This document shows positions 35,489-44,440 of a stretch of DNA of 64,000 nucleotides, in pieces. Where the stretch lies: positions 45,086-109,085 of the forward strand of contig CALEYL010000079.1 of NCBI GenBank assembly GCA_937926205.1. Reading direction: 5' to 3'. The notes below the pieces were generated by a model. The model saw nothing but the letters and a program-made list of their open reading frames with translations. It had not been told where the DNA came from and did no database searches. The stretch's first letter is position 1. Every line of letters begins with the position of its first letter. Origin of the DNA: an uncultured Saprospiraceae bacterium (GTDB lineage Bacteria > Bacteroidota > Bacteroidia > Chitinophagales > Saprospiraceae). Made by a program: the position numbers and the translations under genes.

Positions 35489-35902
35489 CTAGCCTTCTTC
35501 ACCAATTTCAGGTTTTGGCTTTTCCGGAAATGCCGCCCAGGCCAATACGGCCCAACCACAGATAAACAACAAACCGCCAAAAGGCGTAACAGGTCCAAGC
35601 CAGTCAATCGGAAATCCGATCCATTCGCGCAAAGCCAGCGCATAAAGGGATCCTGAAAAGAAGAAAATCCCGCCAATAAAGAACCACCCGCTGATGAGAA
35701 CCAGGCGTCTGGGCAGCACATAAGCGACCAATGCCGTAATAATGAGGGCAAATGCATGGTAAAACTGGTAGGTAACGCCGGTACGGAACACTTCAAGGCG
35801 CTCCACAACCAGCTTGTCTGCTAACCCATGAGCAGCAAATGCGCCCATTGCAACTGCCGTCAATGCGGCAATGCAACCGGCAATAAAGAAGATTCTGTTC
35901 AT
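35489..35902 (-). CDS. DUF423 family inner-membrane protein
   Basis: A 137-aa protein with four transmembrane helices. GAFAAHGL near 21-28, FRTGVTYQFYHAFAL, FFSGSLYAL and TPFGGLLFICGW are family hallmarks of DUF423 (YgdD). Function is unknown. It is divergently arranged with the gene at 36019. Confidence 0.92.
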   Translation of the reverse strand: MNRIFFIAGCIAALTAVAMGAFAAHGLADKLVVERLEVFRTGVTYQFYHAFALIITALVAYVLPRRLVLISGWFFIGGIFFFSGSLYALALREWIGFPIDWLGPVTPFGGLLFICGWAVLAWAAFPEKPKPEIGEEG

Positions 35903-35949
35903 GTAGTTATCATTTTATGATGTTCCTGCATTTTCGTGCTTTACCTTCG

Positions 35950-35957
35950 CAAATTTA
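35950..35957 (-). promoter_or_regulatory. -7 box (TAAATTTG) of the DUF423 gene
   Basis: A perfect TAnnTTTG match on the minus strand, 48 bp before the ATG at 35902. Confidence 0.45.
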
Positions 35958-35984
35958 TACTACTATCTGAAAACAAAGATCATC

Positions 35985-36004
35985 AGACGTCATATTGACG
36001 TCAT
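35985..36004. repeat. Tandem GACGTCAT repeat
   Basis: GACGTCAT occurs twice with an 11-bp period; each copy contains the palindrome GACGTC. It lies between two divergent genes and could be a regulator site. Confidence 0.4.
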
Positions 36005-36018
36005 AAATGTAAAATGCT

Positions 36019-38628
36019 TTGATCCGTAGTCGACGCCTCAGAATCGGAATAACGCTATTAGGCCTTGGCCTGATACTTTATGCGTGCCATTATTTTTTCC
36101 GCCTGCCCTTGTTGCGCATCCATCCATTAGAAGCCGCTTCGCCCCCGATTGCCGCCATATTCGCGCTGCCATCCGATCAGGACCTGCAAAGCACTGACAA
36201 CCCGCTGCTCGCTGTGGCTGCCAGTTCTGGAAGCTGGTCAAAAGACGTCACGGCTACGCTTGCTTTTATCCGAAAAGCAGGTCTGGACACCCGCAGGAAA
36301 AAGCCTGTCTGGGTTCTTTTCCAGCAAATCGGCCCGGCAGATTTTGTGCCTGGTTTCGTTGTCGACATCCGCGGCAAAATGAATGAAGTGGGGGCACTTT
36401 TGCAACAGATCGGGGGACAATGGAATGAATCCCGGTATCAGGGCGTCCGCATTTTTCACACCAAAAGCGCATCGGGCGACCCTGTGTCGCTGGCGCAATA
36501 CCGCAACCTACTCCTGATGAGCAGGTTGCCAATTGTCGTCGAATCTGCCATTTCACAACTAACCCGGCCTTCTGCCAATCTTTTCAAAAACAACGCTTTC
36601 AAACGACTGGGCCTGCCGGAATTTTCCTCCAAAAGCTTAGGCGCCATCTACCTCAACCCGACCAACCTCAGCGGCATCGGGCGTGCATTTTCCATGCAGG
36701 AAGCTTTTTTGCCGCCCGGCGCTTTAGACGAATGGCAATGGGTTCGAATGGACGCTATCCGAGGTGAAAACGGCTGCAGGCTCCTTGGCACAATGGCGCC
36801 ATCTTCCCGGAATGCCGTGGCTATTGCCCTGCCTGGCCAGACCGACCAACGCGACAACGGCGAGTGGCATGCCCTGGCGCCCGACAATGTGGCCCTTTTG
36901 TTTCAAACCCGCTTTTCCAGCGCCAAATCATTTTTCCGGGCAACGGAATTTTCAAAAAATGAACGCCTGCAGCGTTATTTCCTGCCCTGGGTTGGCAGCG
37001 AAGCCGTATTCATGACCCTGGAATCCAGCAGCGCAGATACGCCTCCTGACCAACTTTGGATCATTCGGAGCCGCAGCGAAAAACTCGCGGTTTCCAAATT
37101 GAACCAATGGGCCAACGAAGAAGGACTGATCAAAAAATACGACTATCAGGCTTTCACCATTTCACAGTTGCTCACCGAAGCGCTTCCTGCCGGCTGGAGT
37201 TTAAAACGCCGCATGCGCAACCCTTGTTATGTCATGGTGGGCAACTTTGTGATTCTGGCTTCTTCTCCTGCGGCTATGGAACGCTGGGTTGACCACTATA
37301 CCGTGGGCAAAACCCTCGCACAATCGGCTGGTTTTCAAATACTCTGGGGAAACAGCAACCGGCCTGCCAATGGATTCTGGTATGTGAATACGACCGCTCT
37401 GGGATTGAGTTACGGCACTGACGATGCCCTTTCCAAAGCAACCCGGCAAATTGGCGCCATCGGACTTGCCGTCATCGGGCACGGTGGCACGGTTGAAGTA
37501 AGTGGATACAACCTGCCCGATACCAGTCAGGTTTCCGAAGGCGCGCTGATCTGGAAAACGCCTCTGGAATATGCTGCGGGCACAGCTCCCGCAGTTGTTG
37601 AAACCGGCACCCCCGATCATTATGCCATCGCCATACAGGATGTTCGCCATCAATTGTACCTTTTTAACCGCAACGGCGAAAAATTGTGGAGCAGTAAACT
37701 CGACGGCCCGGTGCTGGGAAGCATGCAATCGGTGGATTGGTACAACGACCGCCGCAGGCAACTCCTGCTGAACACCCCGAAGAGCATTTATCTGATCAAC
37801 CTCGAAAACGGCACAGTGGAAGCCAATTTTCCGCTCAAACTACAATCTCCAGCCATCAACGGCATGTTGTCGGTTGATTTCGAGCAGAACGGGATCTATT
37901 CCGTCTTTGTGGCTTGTGAAAATGGAAACATATATGGATTTGACCGGAAGGGCGTGCCCCTTAATGGCTGGAACCCGCTTTCCGGCGCCGGAAAAGTACG
38001 TTTTCCTTTAGCGCATTTTCAATACGATCATGGAGACTACATACTTGCCCTAGATGAAAACGGCCAATTGCTGGTCTTTAAAAAAGACGGATCGCTGCGT
38101 TTTCCTCCGGTGGAAACGCTGGGCGCTTTTCGCTCGCCCCTTGCCTGGCAAAATGACGCAGACCAGGTCCGCATCGCGGCAACGGATGTGGGCGGTATCT
38201 GCCATATCGTGAATTCAGAAGGGGCCAGCTTCCGGCTTCGTCTGCCGGTTGGCCGCAACGAGCAGGTCGCTTTTGCGTTTGGCGACCTCCACGGCGACAG
38301 CCGCTACGATTATGCCGTAACCAGCGACAGCGCCCTCGCCGTGTATTATTATAAGGATAAGGACCTTGAACGCGCTTTTTCCATGAACCTGCCCGGTATT
38401 GCTGATTCCCTGTTTAGCATCAAAATTCCGGGTATCGAAAAGTCAGCGCTCGGCATGTTTAACCGGAAAACGCGCGAGCTGATGCTGGTGATGCCCAATG
38501 GCCGCATGCATCCCGATTTCCCGCTTTCCGGCGCTTCGGCCTTCACGGTCTGCGATTTGTTTGATACCCGGCGGCGCATTGTGGTGGTGGCCAATGAGGC
38601 GAGCGTTTATTGCTACAGAATTCGATAA
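36019..38628 (+). CDS. Membrane-anchored protein with DUF3352-like part and C-terminal beta-propeller
   Basis: An 869-aa protein with an N-terminal transmembrane anchor (about 8-27), an extracytoplasmic region of about 500 residues that resembles DUF3352-type proteins (PSDQDL, SSGSWSKDVTATL, LAVSKLNQWAN), and a C-terminal PQQ-like propeller (about 540-869: YLFNRNGEKLWSSKL, GNIYGFDRKGVPL, LLVFKKDGSLRFP). The only usable start is TTG at 36019, because TAA at 36010-36012 closes the frame upstream and the next Met is over 100 codons in. Function is unknown. Confidence 0.78.
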   Translation: MIRSRRLRIGITLLGLGLILYACHYFFRLPLLRIHPLEAASPPIAAIFALPSDQDLQSTDNPLLAVAASSGSWSKDVTATLAFIRKAGLDTRRKKPVWVLFQQIGPADFVPGFVVDIRGKMNEVGALLQQIGGQWNESRYQGVRIFHTKSASGDPVSLAQYRNLLLMSRLPIVVESAISQLTRPSANLFKNNAFKRLGLPEFSSKSLGAIYLNPTNLSGIGRAFSMQEAFLPPGALDEWQWVRMDAIRGENGCRLLGTMAPSSRNAVAIALPGQTDQRDNGEWHALAPDNVALLFQTRFSSAKSFFRATEFSKNERLQRYFLPWVGSEAVFMTLESSSADTPPDQLWIIRSRSEKLAVSKLNQWANEEGLIKKYDYQAFTISQLLTEALPAGWSLKRRMRNPCYVMVGNFVILASSPAAMERWVDHYTVGKTLAQSAGFQILWGNSNRPANGFWYVNTTALGLSYGTDDALSKATRQIGAIGLAVIGHGGTVEVSGYNLPDTSQVSEGALIWKTPLEYAAGTAPAVVETGTPDHYAIAIQDVRHQLYLFNRNGEKLWSSKLDGPVLGSMQSVDWYNDRRRQLLLNTPKSIYLINLENGTVEANFPLKLQSPAINGMLSVDFEQNGIYSVFVACENGNIYGFDRKGVPLNGWNPLSGAGKVRFPLAHFQYDHGDYILALDENGQLLVFKKDGSLRFPPVETLGAFRSPLAWQNDADQVRIAATDVGGICHIVNSEGASFRLRLPVGRNEQVAFAFGDLHGDSRYDYAVTSDSALAVYYYKDKDLERAFSMNLPGIADSLFSIKIPGIEKSALGMFNRKTRELMLVMPNGRMHPDFPLSGASAFTVCDLFDTRRRIVVVANEASVYCYRIR

Positions 38629-38725
38629 CAGGCTGAAAATCTGCCTTAAAAAAGCCTGCTCCGATCAATACAAAAAAAAATATTTGTTAAAATTGATTGA
38701 AAATCAAAAAAATATGAATTTAGTC

Positions 38726-38733
38726 GTACCTTT
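38726..38733 (+). promoter_or_regulatory. -7 box (TACCTTTG) of the cold-shock gene
   Basis: A perfect TAnnTTTG match 39 bp before the ATG at 38772, giving a leader of about 33 nt. TTG triplets lie 25-29 bp upstream, a little far for a -33 element. Confidence 0.6.
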
Positions 38734-38771
38734 GTACCGGCAAATTGCCATATCACCAATTTAGTTTTTTA

Positions 38772-38963
38772 ATGAGTACTGGAACCATCAAGTTCTTCAA
38801 CGAAGCCAAAGGCTTTGGTTTTGTTGTTGACAATTCTTCTAAGGAAGAAATTTTTGTACACGCCTCAGGGCTGATTGACAACGTTCGCGAAGGCGATCAA
38901 GTAACGTTCAACACAGAGCGTGGCAAAAAAGGAATGAATGCAATTGATGTTAAACTTGCTTAA
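38772..38963 (+). CDS. Cold-shock protein (CspA family)
   Basis: A 63-aa cold-shock domain that binds single-stranded RNA and DNA. GTIKFFNEAKGFGFV contains RNP1 and EIFVHASGL contains RNP2. Bacteroidota CspA proteins are slightly shorter than the E. coli one. The ATG at 38772 gives the standard MSxGTIKFF start. It is monocistronic, with its own promoter and terminator. Confidence 0.95.
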   Translation: MSTGTIKFFNEAKGFGFVVDNSSKEEIFVHASGLIDNVREGDQVTFNTERGKKGMNAIDVKLA

Positions 38964-38995
38964 GCAGGTTTGATATCTGGTTGATAAAATTCTTA

Positions 38996-39027
38996 ACCTC
39001 CGGTGGTAATCACCGGGGGTTTTTTTA
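38996..39027 (+). terminator. Terminator of the cold-shock gene
   Basis: CCTCCGGTG pairs with CACCGGGGG around GTAAT (one G-T pair), followed by TTTTTTT. A classic intrinsic terminator. Confidence 0.85.
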
Positions 39028-39044
39028 TGCCCGGGCCTTACTTT

Positions 39045-39854
39045 TTAAGGCACCCGATTCTTCCGAAGCAAAATGCGCTCATAAATTTGCGGAAACAGAC
39101 GGGCAACCAGGTCCATCAAGCGGGCGTCGCTGCCGATGAGTACCCTCGGCTTCTTTTTCCGGATGCCCCGGATAATTTGCCTGGCGGCATCTGCGGAAGT
39201 AGTCATTGCAATTCTTTCAAAATTGGCGGCAAATTTTTCTTTGGCGGGAGAAGGATCTCCCGGGATGTTTTTGATGATCCCGGTTTTTACGCCACCGGGA
39301 TGTACGCAGGTGATCGCAATCGGAGAGCCGTGCAATTCCTGCCGCAGTGTTTCCGTGAAGCCCCGCACCCCGAATTTTGTGGTGGAATAGGCGCCCTGAC
39401 CACCGTAGCCAATGATGCCGAAAATGCTGGAGATGTTGACAATGGAAGCCTCGGACTGCAATTTCAGGTGTGGCAAAAAAGCAAGCGTGCCATAGATAAC
39501 GCCCCACAAGTTGATCTGAATCACCCGCTCAAACACCTCCAATGGCGTATGTTCAATCCGGCGGCGCTCCATGGCTATGCCGGCGTTGTTAATTACGCCA
39601 TCTACCCGGCCATAACGCGCCATCACCGCATCTGCAAAACCAAAAACAGCTGCCCGATCCCCCACATCGAAAGCCGAAGCCATGCCGCTCCCGCCCGCTG
39701 CTTCTACATCCGCGAGCGTTTGAGCCAGCATGGCTTCGTTCCAGTCGTTGAGCGCGACAATGGCGCCAAGTCCGGAGAGTTGCAGCGCCAGTTCGCGCCC
39801 CATTCCCGAGCCGGCCCCGGTGATGACCATTACTTTATTTTGAAAAGATTTCAT
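39045..39854 (-). CDS. Short-chain dehydrogenase/reductase
   Basis: A 269-aa Rossmann-fold oxidoreductase. TGAGSGMGREL is the NAD(P)-binding TGxxxGxG motif, NNAGIA is conserved, and the catalytic Ser (NISSIFG) with YSTTK supplies the Ser-Tyr-Lys triad. The substrate cannot be told. It resembles the acetoin/fatty-acid-type SDRs common in Bacteroidota. It converges on the cold-shock gene and diverges from iscS. Confidence 0.93.
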   Translation of the reverse strand: MKSFQNKVMVITGAGSGMGRELALQLSGLGAIVALNDWNEAMLAQTLADVEAAGGSGMASAFDVGDRAAVFGFADAVMARYGRVDGVINNAGIAMERRRIEHTPLEVFERVIQINLWGVIYGTLAFLPHLKLQSEASIVNISSIFGIIGYGGQGAYSTTKFGVRGFTETLRQELHGSPIAITCVHPGGVKTGIIKNIPGDPSPAKEKFAANFERIAMTTSADAARQIIRGIRKKKPRVLIGSDARLMDLVARLFPQIYERILLRKNRVP

Positions 39855-39948
39855 TGCACATCGTTTTAAATTTGGGCAAAAGATAGGGCCTTTAGCGATA
39901 TACCAGGTTCAAAAATGATTAATGCAAACTTTTTTTATCCAAAAACGT

Positions 39949-39956
39949 TATCTTTG
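39949..39956 (+). promoter_or_regulatory. -7 box (TATCTTTG) of the isc operon
   Basis: A perfect TAnnTTTG match 54 bp before the iscS ATG. A T-rich stretch at 39930-39937 may stand for the -33 element. Confidence 0.6.
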
Positions 39957-39973
39957 TGCAAGCTTAGGAAACC

Positions 39974-39988
39974 TTAGATTAAATCTAA
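39974..39988 (+). promoter_or_regulatory. Palindrome TTAGATT-A-AATCTAA (candidate operator)
   Basis: A perfect 7-bp inverted repeat around one base, placed just downstream of the predicted start point of the isc transcript. This is the position of a repressor site. No regulator gene is in the operon. Confidence 0.4.
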
Positions 39989-40009
39989 ATAAACAATTTC
40001 GTACGTTCG

Positions 40010-41230
40010 ATGGAAAAACGATTGATCTACTTAGACAACAATGCCACAACGCCTACCGATCCCCGCGTGGTGGATGCCATGTTACCTTATTTCTTTCAGC
40101 ATCATGGCAATGCTGCCAGTCGCAACCACCCTTTTGGATGGGTAGCGGAAGAAGCGGTTGATTATGCCCGTGAGCAAATTGCCTCACTGCTCGAAGTAGA
40201 TTCAAAAGAAATCATCTTTACTTCCGGCGCTACGGAATCGGATAACCTGGCCCTCAAAGGCGTTTTTGAGATGTACAGCCGCAAAGGCAACCACATCATC
40301 ACTGCGAAAACAGAGCATAAAGCTGTATTGGACACCTGCGCCCGCATCGAAAAAATGGGGGGAGAAGTGACTTACCTCGACGTACAGGAAGACGGCCTTA
40401 TCGACCTTGCGCAGTTGGAAGCCGCCATCAAACCAACCACGATCTTAGTGTCGGTCATGTGGGCGAACAACGAAACCGGTGTGATCCAGGACATGAAAGC
40501 CATTGGCCAGATTTGCGAAAAGCACGGCGTATTGCTGATGAGCGACGCAACTCAGGCTGTTGGAAAAATTCCGGTGCACCCAAAAGAAGTCGGCGTACAC
40601 CTGCTGGCTTTCACGGCACACAAAATGTACGGCCCGAAAGGCGTCGGCGCATTGTACGTTTGCCGTAAAAACCCGCGTGTGAAAGTAACGGCCCAAATGG
40701 ACGGCGGCGGCCACGAACGCGGCATGCGTTCAGGCACGCTCAACGTTCCGGGAATTGTCGGCTTCGGCAAAGCAGCTGAAATTGCAAAACAGGAAATGGC
40801 ACAGGATGCAGAACGCCTGAGCCGCCTGCGCGATAAATTGGAAATTGCCCTCCGGGGTCAGCTTGAGGAGGTTTACATCAACGGCAATCCGAATCACCGC
40901 ATGCCGCATGTGACCAACCTTTCTTTCAAGCACGTGGAAGGCGAGGGTTTGATGATGACTTTCAACCAAAATATTGCCGTTTCTTCCGGCTCGGCCTGTA
41001 CATCGGCTTCTCTGGAGCCTTCTTATGTGCTGGTAGCGCTCGGACTTGGCGATGATTTGGCGCACTCTTCCATCCGTTTCAGCCTTGGTCGCTTCACCTC
41101 GGATGAAGATGTGGACTACACCATTCAGGCCATTACGGCGGGGGTCAACCACATGCGCGATTTGAGCCCGATTTGGGAAATGTACAAAGAAGGCGTGGAC
41201 ATCAATTCAATTGTCTGGGAATCGCATTAA
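40010..41230 (+). CDS. iscS: Cysteine desulfurase
   Basis: A 406-aa PLP enzyme that takes sulfur from cysteine and hands it to IscU. LDNNATTPTDPRV at the N-terminus, the PLP lysine K205 in FTAHKMYGPKG and the persulfide Cys C330 in SSGSACTSAS are in place. It is group I (IscS-like). It is first in iscS-iscU-iscA; no iscR, hscA, hscB or ferredoxin gene is present. Confidence 0.96.
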   Translation: MEKRLIYLDNNATTPTDPRVVDAMLPYFFQHHGNAASRNHPFGWVAEEAVDYAREQIASLLEVDSKEIIFTSGATESDNLALKGVFEMYSRKGNHIITAKTEHKAVLDTCARIEKMGGEVTYLDVQEDGLIDLAQLEAAIKPTTILVSVMWANNETGVIQDMKAIGQICEKHGVLLMSDATQAVGKIPVHPKEVGVHLLAFTAHKMYGPKGVGALYVCRKNPRVKVTAQMDGGGHERGMRSGTLNVPGIVGFGKAAEIAKQEMAQDAERLSRLRDKLEIALRGQLEEVYINGNPNHRMPHVTNLSFKHVEGEGLMMTFNQNIAVSSGSACTSASLEPSYVLVALGLGDDLAHSSIRFSLGRFTSDEDVDYTIQAITAGVNHMRDLSPIWEMYKEGVDINSIVWESH

Positions 41231-41281
41231 ATTTATAAAAAAGAAACTCTCATTTGTTCATTTTGATAAACATTCAGCGTC

Positions 41282-41701
41282 ATGGCTTATTCAGATAAAG
41301 TACTCGAGCATTTCAAAAACCCGCGCAACGTGGGCACATTGGACAAAAGCAGCAAAAATGTAGGCACAGGCCTCGTTGGCGCCCCCGAGTGCGGCGACGT
41401 TATGCGCCTGCAGATTGAAGTAGACCCGGCTACCCACACCATTGTGGATGCCAAGTTCAAAACTTTTGGCTGCGGATCGGCTATTGCTTCCTCTTCTTTG
41501 GCAACAGAGTGGATCAAAGGCAAAACCATTGAAGAAGCGACGAAACTTAGCAATATGGACATCGTGGAAGAACTGGCCTTGCCGCCGGTGAAAATTCACT
41601 GCTCGGTGCTGGCTGAAGACGCCATCAAAAGCGCCATTAAAGATTACCGCGACAAGAACGGCCTGGCTGTTGGTGCAGAGCAAACTGCAACAACGGCTTA
41701 A
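41282..41701 (+). CDS. iscU: Iron-sulfur cluster assembly scaffold
   Basis: A 139-aa scaffold on which [2Fe-2S] clusters are built. Ligands C37, D39, C64 and C107 are all present (APECGD, TFGCGSAIASSS, KIHCSVLAEDAI), along with the LPPVK chaperone-binding motif (100-104). It follows iscS by 51 bp. Confidence 0.96.
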   Translation: MAYSDKVLEHFKNPRNVGTLDKSSKNVGTGLVGAPECGDVMRLQIEVDPATHTIVDAKFKTFGCGSAIASSSLATEWIKGKTIEEATKLSNMDIVEELALPPVKIHCSVLAEDAIKSAIKDYRDKNGLAVGAEQTATTA

Positions 41702-41718
41702 TGCTGGTCTTATCCCGC

Positions 41719-41763
41719 GTTTTTACGATTACTAAACTTTGAAAGTTTAGTAATCGTAAAAAC
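41719..41763. repeat. 22-bp perfect inverted repeat between iscU and iscA
   Basis: The 22 bases at 41719-41740 (GTTTTTACGATTACTAAACT and two more) are exactly repeated in reverse complement at 41742-41763 around a single G. It can form a very stable hairpin in the isc mRNA, ending in AAAAAC rather than a T-run on the plus strand, and also works as a terminator-like shape on the minus strand. Confidence 0.8.
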
Positions 41764-41821
41764 CATGAAGCTCATAAACGTTTGATATCTAATATCTAAA
41801 CATCAACATCTTTTTACAGCC

Positions 41822-42148
41822 ATGTTATTCGTAGCAGACAGCGCCAAAGAAAAAATTCAGGAAATCAAAAAAAACGGATCCCTCAGCGACGACTATTTCG
41901 TTCGGGTTTCTGTAACCAGCGGTGGGTGCTCCGGGCTTTCCTACAAAATGGATTTTGACAACGAGTCGAAACCCAACGATCAGGTATTTGAAGACAACGG
42001 CACAAAAGTCGTTACGGACCTGAAAAGCTTCCTCTACCTGTTTAATTCCACGCTGGAATTCTCCGGCGGCCTCAACGGCAAAGGCTTTGTGTTTAACAAC
42101 CCAAATGCAGCCCGTACCTGTGGTTGCGGGGAGAGTTTTGCGGTTTAA
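41822..42148 (+). CDS. iscA: HesB/IscA family iron-sulfur assembly protein
   Basis: A 108-aa A-type carrier that passes clusters to target proteins. Ligands C36 (TSGGCSGLSY), C100 and C102 (RTCGCGESF) are conserved. It is the last gene of the isc cluster, 120 bp after iscU across a long palindrome. It converges tightly on the DUF4837 gene. Confidence 0.94.
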   Translation: MLFVADSAKEKIQEIKKNGSLSDDYFVRVSVTSGGCSGLSYKMDFDNESKPNDQVFEDNGTKVVTDLKSFLYLFNSTLEFSGGLNGKGFVFNNPNAARTCGCGESFAV

Positions 42149-42149
42149 T

Positions 42150-43238
42150 TCAATATTTCACCCCTGAAATAATGTACTCCAACTGCTGCATGTAGTTGCG
42201 CTTGTCTTTTCCTGGCGCATGCAGAAAAGCATCGATAAACAGCAGGTCTTTCTTTTCGGGATTGTAGATCAGGTAGCTGATGAACGGCCCGCCCATGTAG
42301 TCGTTGACGATGTCCCAGATGCCGCGCGCTTCCAGCACATAATTGTTGTTGACGGTTTTAGCCGAAACATACATTGGCAGGTCTTTATCGTTGATGTGCA
42401 TGTAGGTATTGGCTTCTTCGGTGGAGACATATTTCCGGCCGATGCTGTCCCGGATGGCCTTAATGCCTTCTCTGCTAAGTTGCTTCTTGTCGGTATAAGG
42501 CACCCGTTTCATCATGATGTTGCTGCTGACAGCGTCCGTTTCCATCCGCAGCCAGATCACATCGCCGTCGCTGATTGCCTGAAAGTATTTTTGGGGGATG
42601 CGCAGTTCGGCATCCATTTTATTTTTTACTTCTTCCATCAGAGTCCGGTTCACCTCACCGCCAAAAAAAGCAGTGGCTTCAATGCGCCCCCGATTGTCTT
42701 TGTCCAATCTTTTGGCAGCTGCCGCAAAATTGTTTTTAATGCTTTCAATCAATTCGTCGTCGGTATGAGCAAACAGGTAAATCAAAACCTGCTCCCTTGC
42801 CCACTTGTCCCGGCCCACTAAAGAGCGGAACTTCTTATCTTCTTTGGCTTGCTTTACTTTTTCTTCTCCGATGTCATTGCGGATAAGCTTGCTCACAGGA
42901 GAATCCGCTTCATTCAGGTTGCCAAGGATGATGTAATGCTTCAATTCCCGGCGCAGGGGCTCCGCGTTTAGGTCTTCTACAGAAAAAAATCGAAGGTCAT
43001 AAATCGGCTCAGGCTGAGGAAGGATGGGATACGCCGCGGAGAAATAGTAGCGGAGCGTATCTCCCACCGGGCCGTCCCAGATGCGCTTGTCGGTTACAAC
43101 CACCACTTCATTGATTTTGCCGTAGGATGTGGGGATGATGCCTACACTTCTTTTGGCGCTGTCAGAGCATGCTGTAGTCAGCATAATCAGAAAAGAAAGC
43201 AGGGCTATCGCCGATGAAAACCGAGTTTTATTGTTCAT
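42150..43238 (-). CDS. DUF4837 family lipoprotein
   Basis: A 362-aa lipoprotein with a lipobox ending LTTAC (C24). The body (INEVVVVTDKRIWDGPVGD, YYFSAAYPILPQPEP, LKHYIILGN) matches the Bacteroidota-specific DUF4837 family, of unknown function and probably periplasmic at the envelope. Only 1 bp separates its stop from that of iscA on the other strand. Confidence 0.88.
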   Translation of the reverse strand: MNNKTRFSSAIALLSFLIMLTTACSDSAKRSVGIIPTSYGKINEVVVVTDKRIWDGPVGDTLRYYFSAAYPILPQPEPIYDLRFFSVEDLNAEPLRRELKHYIILGNLNEADSPVSKLIRNDIGEEKVKQAKEDKKFRSLVGRDKWAREQVLIYLFAHTDDELIESIKNNFAAAAKRLDKDNRGRIEATAFFGGEVNRTLMEEVKNKMDAELRIPQKYFQAISDGDVIWLRMETDAVSSNIMMKRVPYTDKKQLSREGIKAIRDSIGRKYVSTEEANTYMHINDKDLPMYVSAKTVNNNYVLEARGIWDIVNDYMGGPFISYLIYNPEKKDLLFIDAFLHAPGKDKRNYMQQLEYIISGVKY

Positions 43239-43360
43239 TTATGGATATCTTTTCAGGAGTTGAAGGTACTGTATTTGTATCAAAACAGATGAGATTTCAG
43301 GAGGTTTTGGCGCGTGGTGAAAAGAAAACGCACAACCATGGCTTCCTGTTGAGCCCTAAA

Positions 43361-43399
43361 AACAGCATGAGACACCCCTGAAATCAGGAATGTCTCATG
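43361..43399 (-). terminator. Terminator of the moxR gene
   Basis: CATGAGACA (43366-43374) pairs with TGTCTCATG (43391-43399), with an inner CCTGA/TCAGG stem. On the minus strand the hairpin is followed by CTGTTTTTAG. Confidence 0.6.
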
Positions 43400-43468
43400 T
43401 TCGAACCCTTTATAGTGCCCGTCTTTAATGCCTACCGGTAAGTAAAGACAGGCAATATAAAAGCATTT

Positions 43469-44440
43469 TTAGAACAAGCCCTTGATAATGGCTTCTTCTG
43501 TAATACCTTCTGCTTCGGCTTTGTAATTGCGCACAATGCGGTGGCGCAAAACATAGTTCGCAATTTCCTGCACGTCCTCGATGTCGGGCGAGTATTTCCC
43601 GCGAATGGCGGCGTGGCATTTGGCCCCTAAAACCAGGTACTGCGAAGCGCGGGGCCCTGCCCCCCAGGTGATGTATTCGTTTACTTTAGCCGTGGCTTTG
43701 GCTGTGCCCGGGCGTGTTTTACTCGTCAGGCCGACCGCGTATTCCAGTACATTATCAGAAACCGGAATTTTGCGCACCAACTGCTGGAAATGCAGAATTT
43801 CATTCGAAGTCACCACATGGCGCAGTTTGTAATCCTGAAGCCCCGTGGTACCTTTTACAATGCGGATTTCCTCTTCGTAAGAAGGGTAGTCGAGCGGAAT
43901 GTTGAACATAAAACGGTCGAGCTGCGCTTCCGGAAGGGGATAAGTACCTTCCTGTTCGATGGGGTTTTGCGTTGCCAGTACAAAAAATGGCGCAGGCAAC
44001 AAGTGGCGCTCGCCATTTACGGTAACAGAGCGTTCCTGCATAGCTTCCAGCAATGCCGCCTGGGTTTTTGGCGGCGTCCGGTTGATTTCGTCTGCCAGGA
44101 CGATATTTGCAAAAATTGGCCCCCGGTTGAAATGAAAATGGCGGTCTTCGCCCAAAATTTCCGACCCTGTGATGTCGGTAGGCATCAGGTCGGGCGTAAA
44201 CTGGATGCGCTTGAAATCAAGCTCCAATACTTCGGCAATCGTGCTGACCAAAAGCGTTTTGGCAAGCCCGGGAACCCCAACCAGCAAACTATGCCCATTG
44301 CTGAAAAGAGAAATAATCACTGCTTTGACGACTTCGTCCTGCCCGACAATCACTTTGCCGATTTCCTGGCGGAGCTCTTTGAAAGAAGCCGCCATGGCAT
44401 CTACCGCTTCCACATCTGATTTGTAACTGATCTGGGACAT
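43469..44440 (-). CDS. MoxR family AAA+ ATPase
   Basis: A 323-aa AAA+ ATPase that acts as a chaperone for protein complexes, often with von Willebrand A partners. Walker A is GVPGLAKT (55-62), Walker B LADEIN (115-120), sensor 1 ATQNPIEQEGTYPLPEAQLDRF, and the C-terminal lid is complete. No VWA or DUF58 gene is adjacent, unlike typical moxR operons. Confidence 0.93.
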   Translation of the reverse strand: MSQISYKSDVEAVDAMAASFKELRQEIGKVIVGQDEVVKAVIISLFSNGHSLLVGVPGLAKTLLVSTIAEVLELDFKRIQFTPDLMPTDITGSEILGEDRHFHFNRGPIFANIVLADEINRTPPKTQAALLEAMQERSVTVNGERHLLPAPFFVLATQNPIEQEGTYPLPEAQLDRFMFNIPLDYPSYEEEIRIVKGTTGLQDYKLRHVVTSNEILHFQQLVRKIPVSDNVLEYAVGLTSKTRPGTAKATAKVNEYITWGAGPRASQYLVLGAKCHAAIRGKYSPDIEDVQEIANYVLRHRIVRNYKAEAEGITEEAIIKGLF

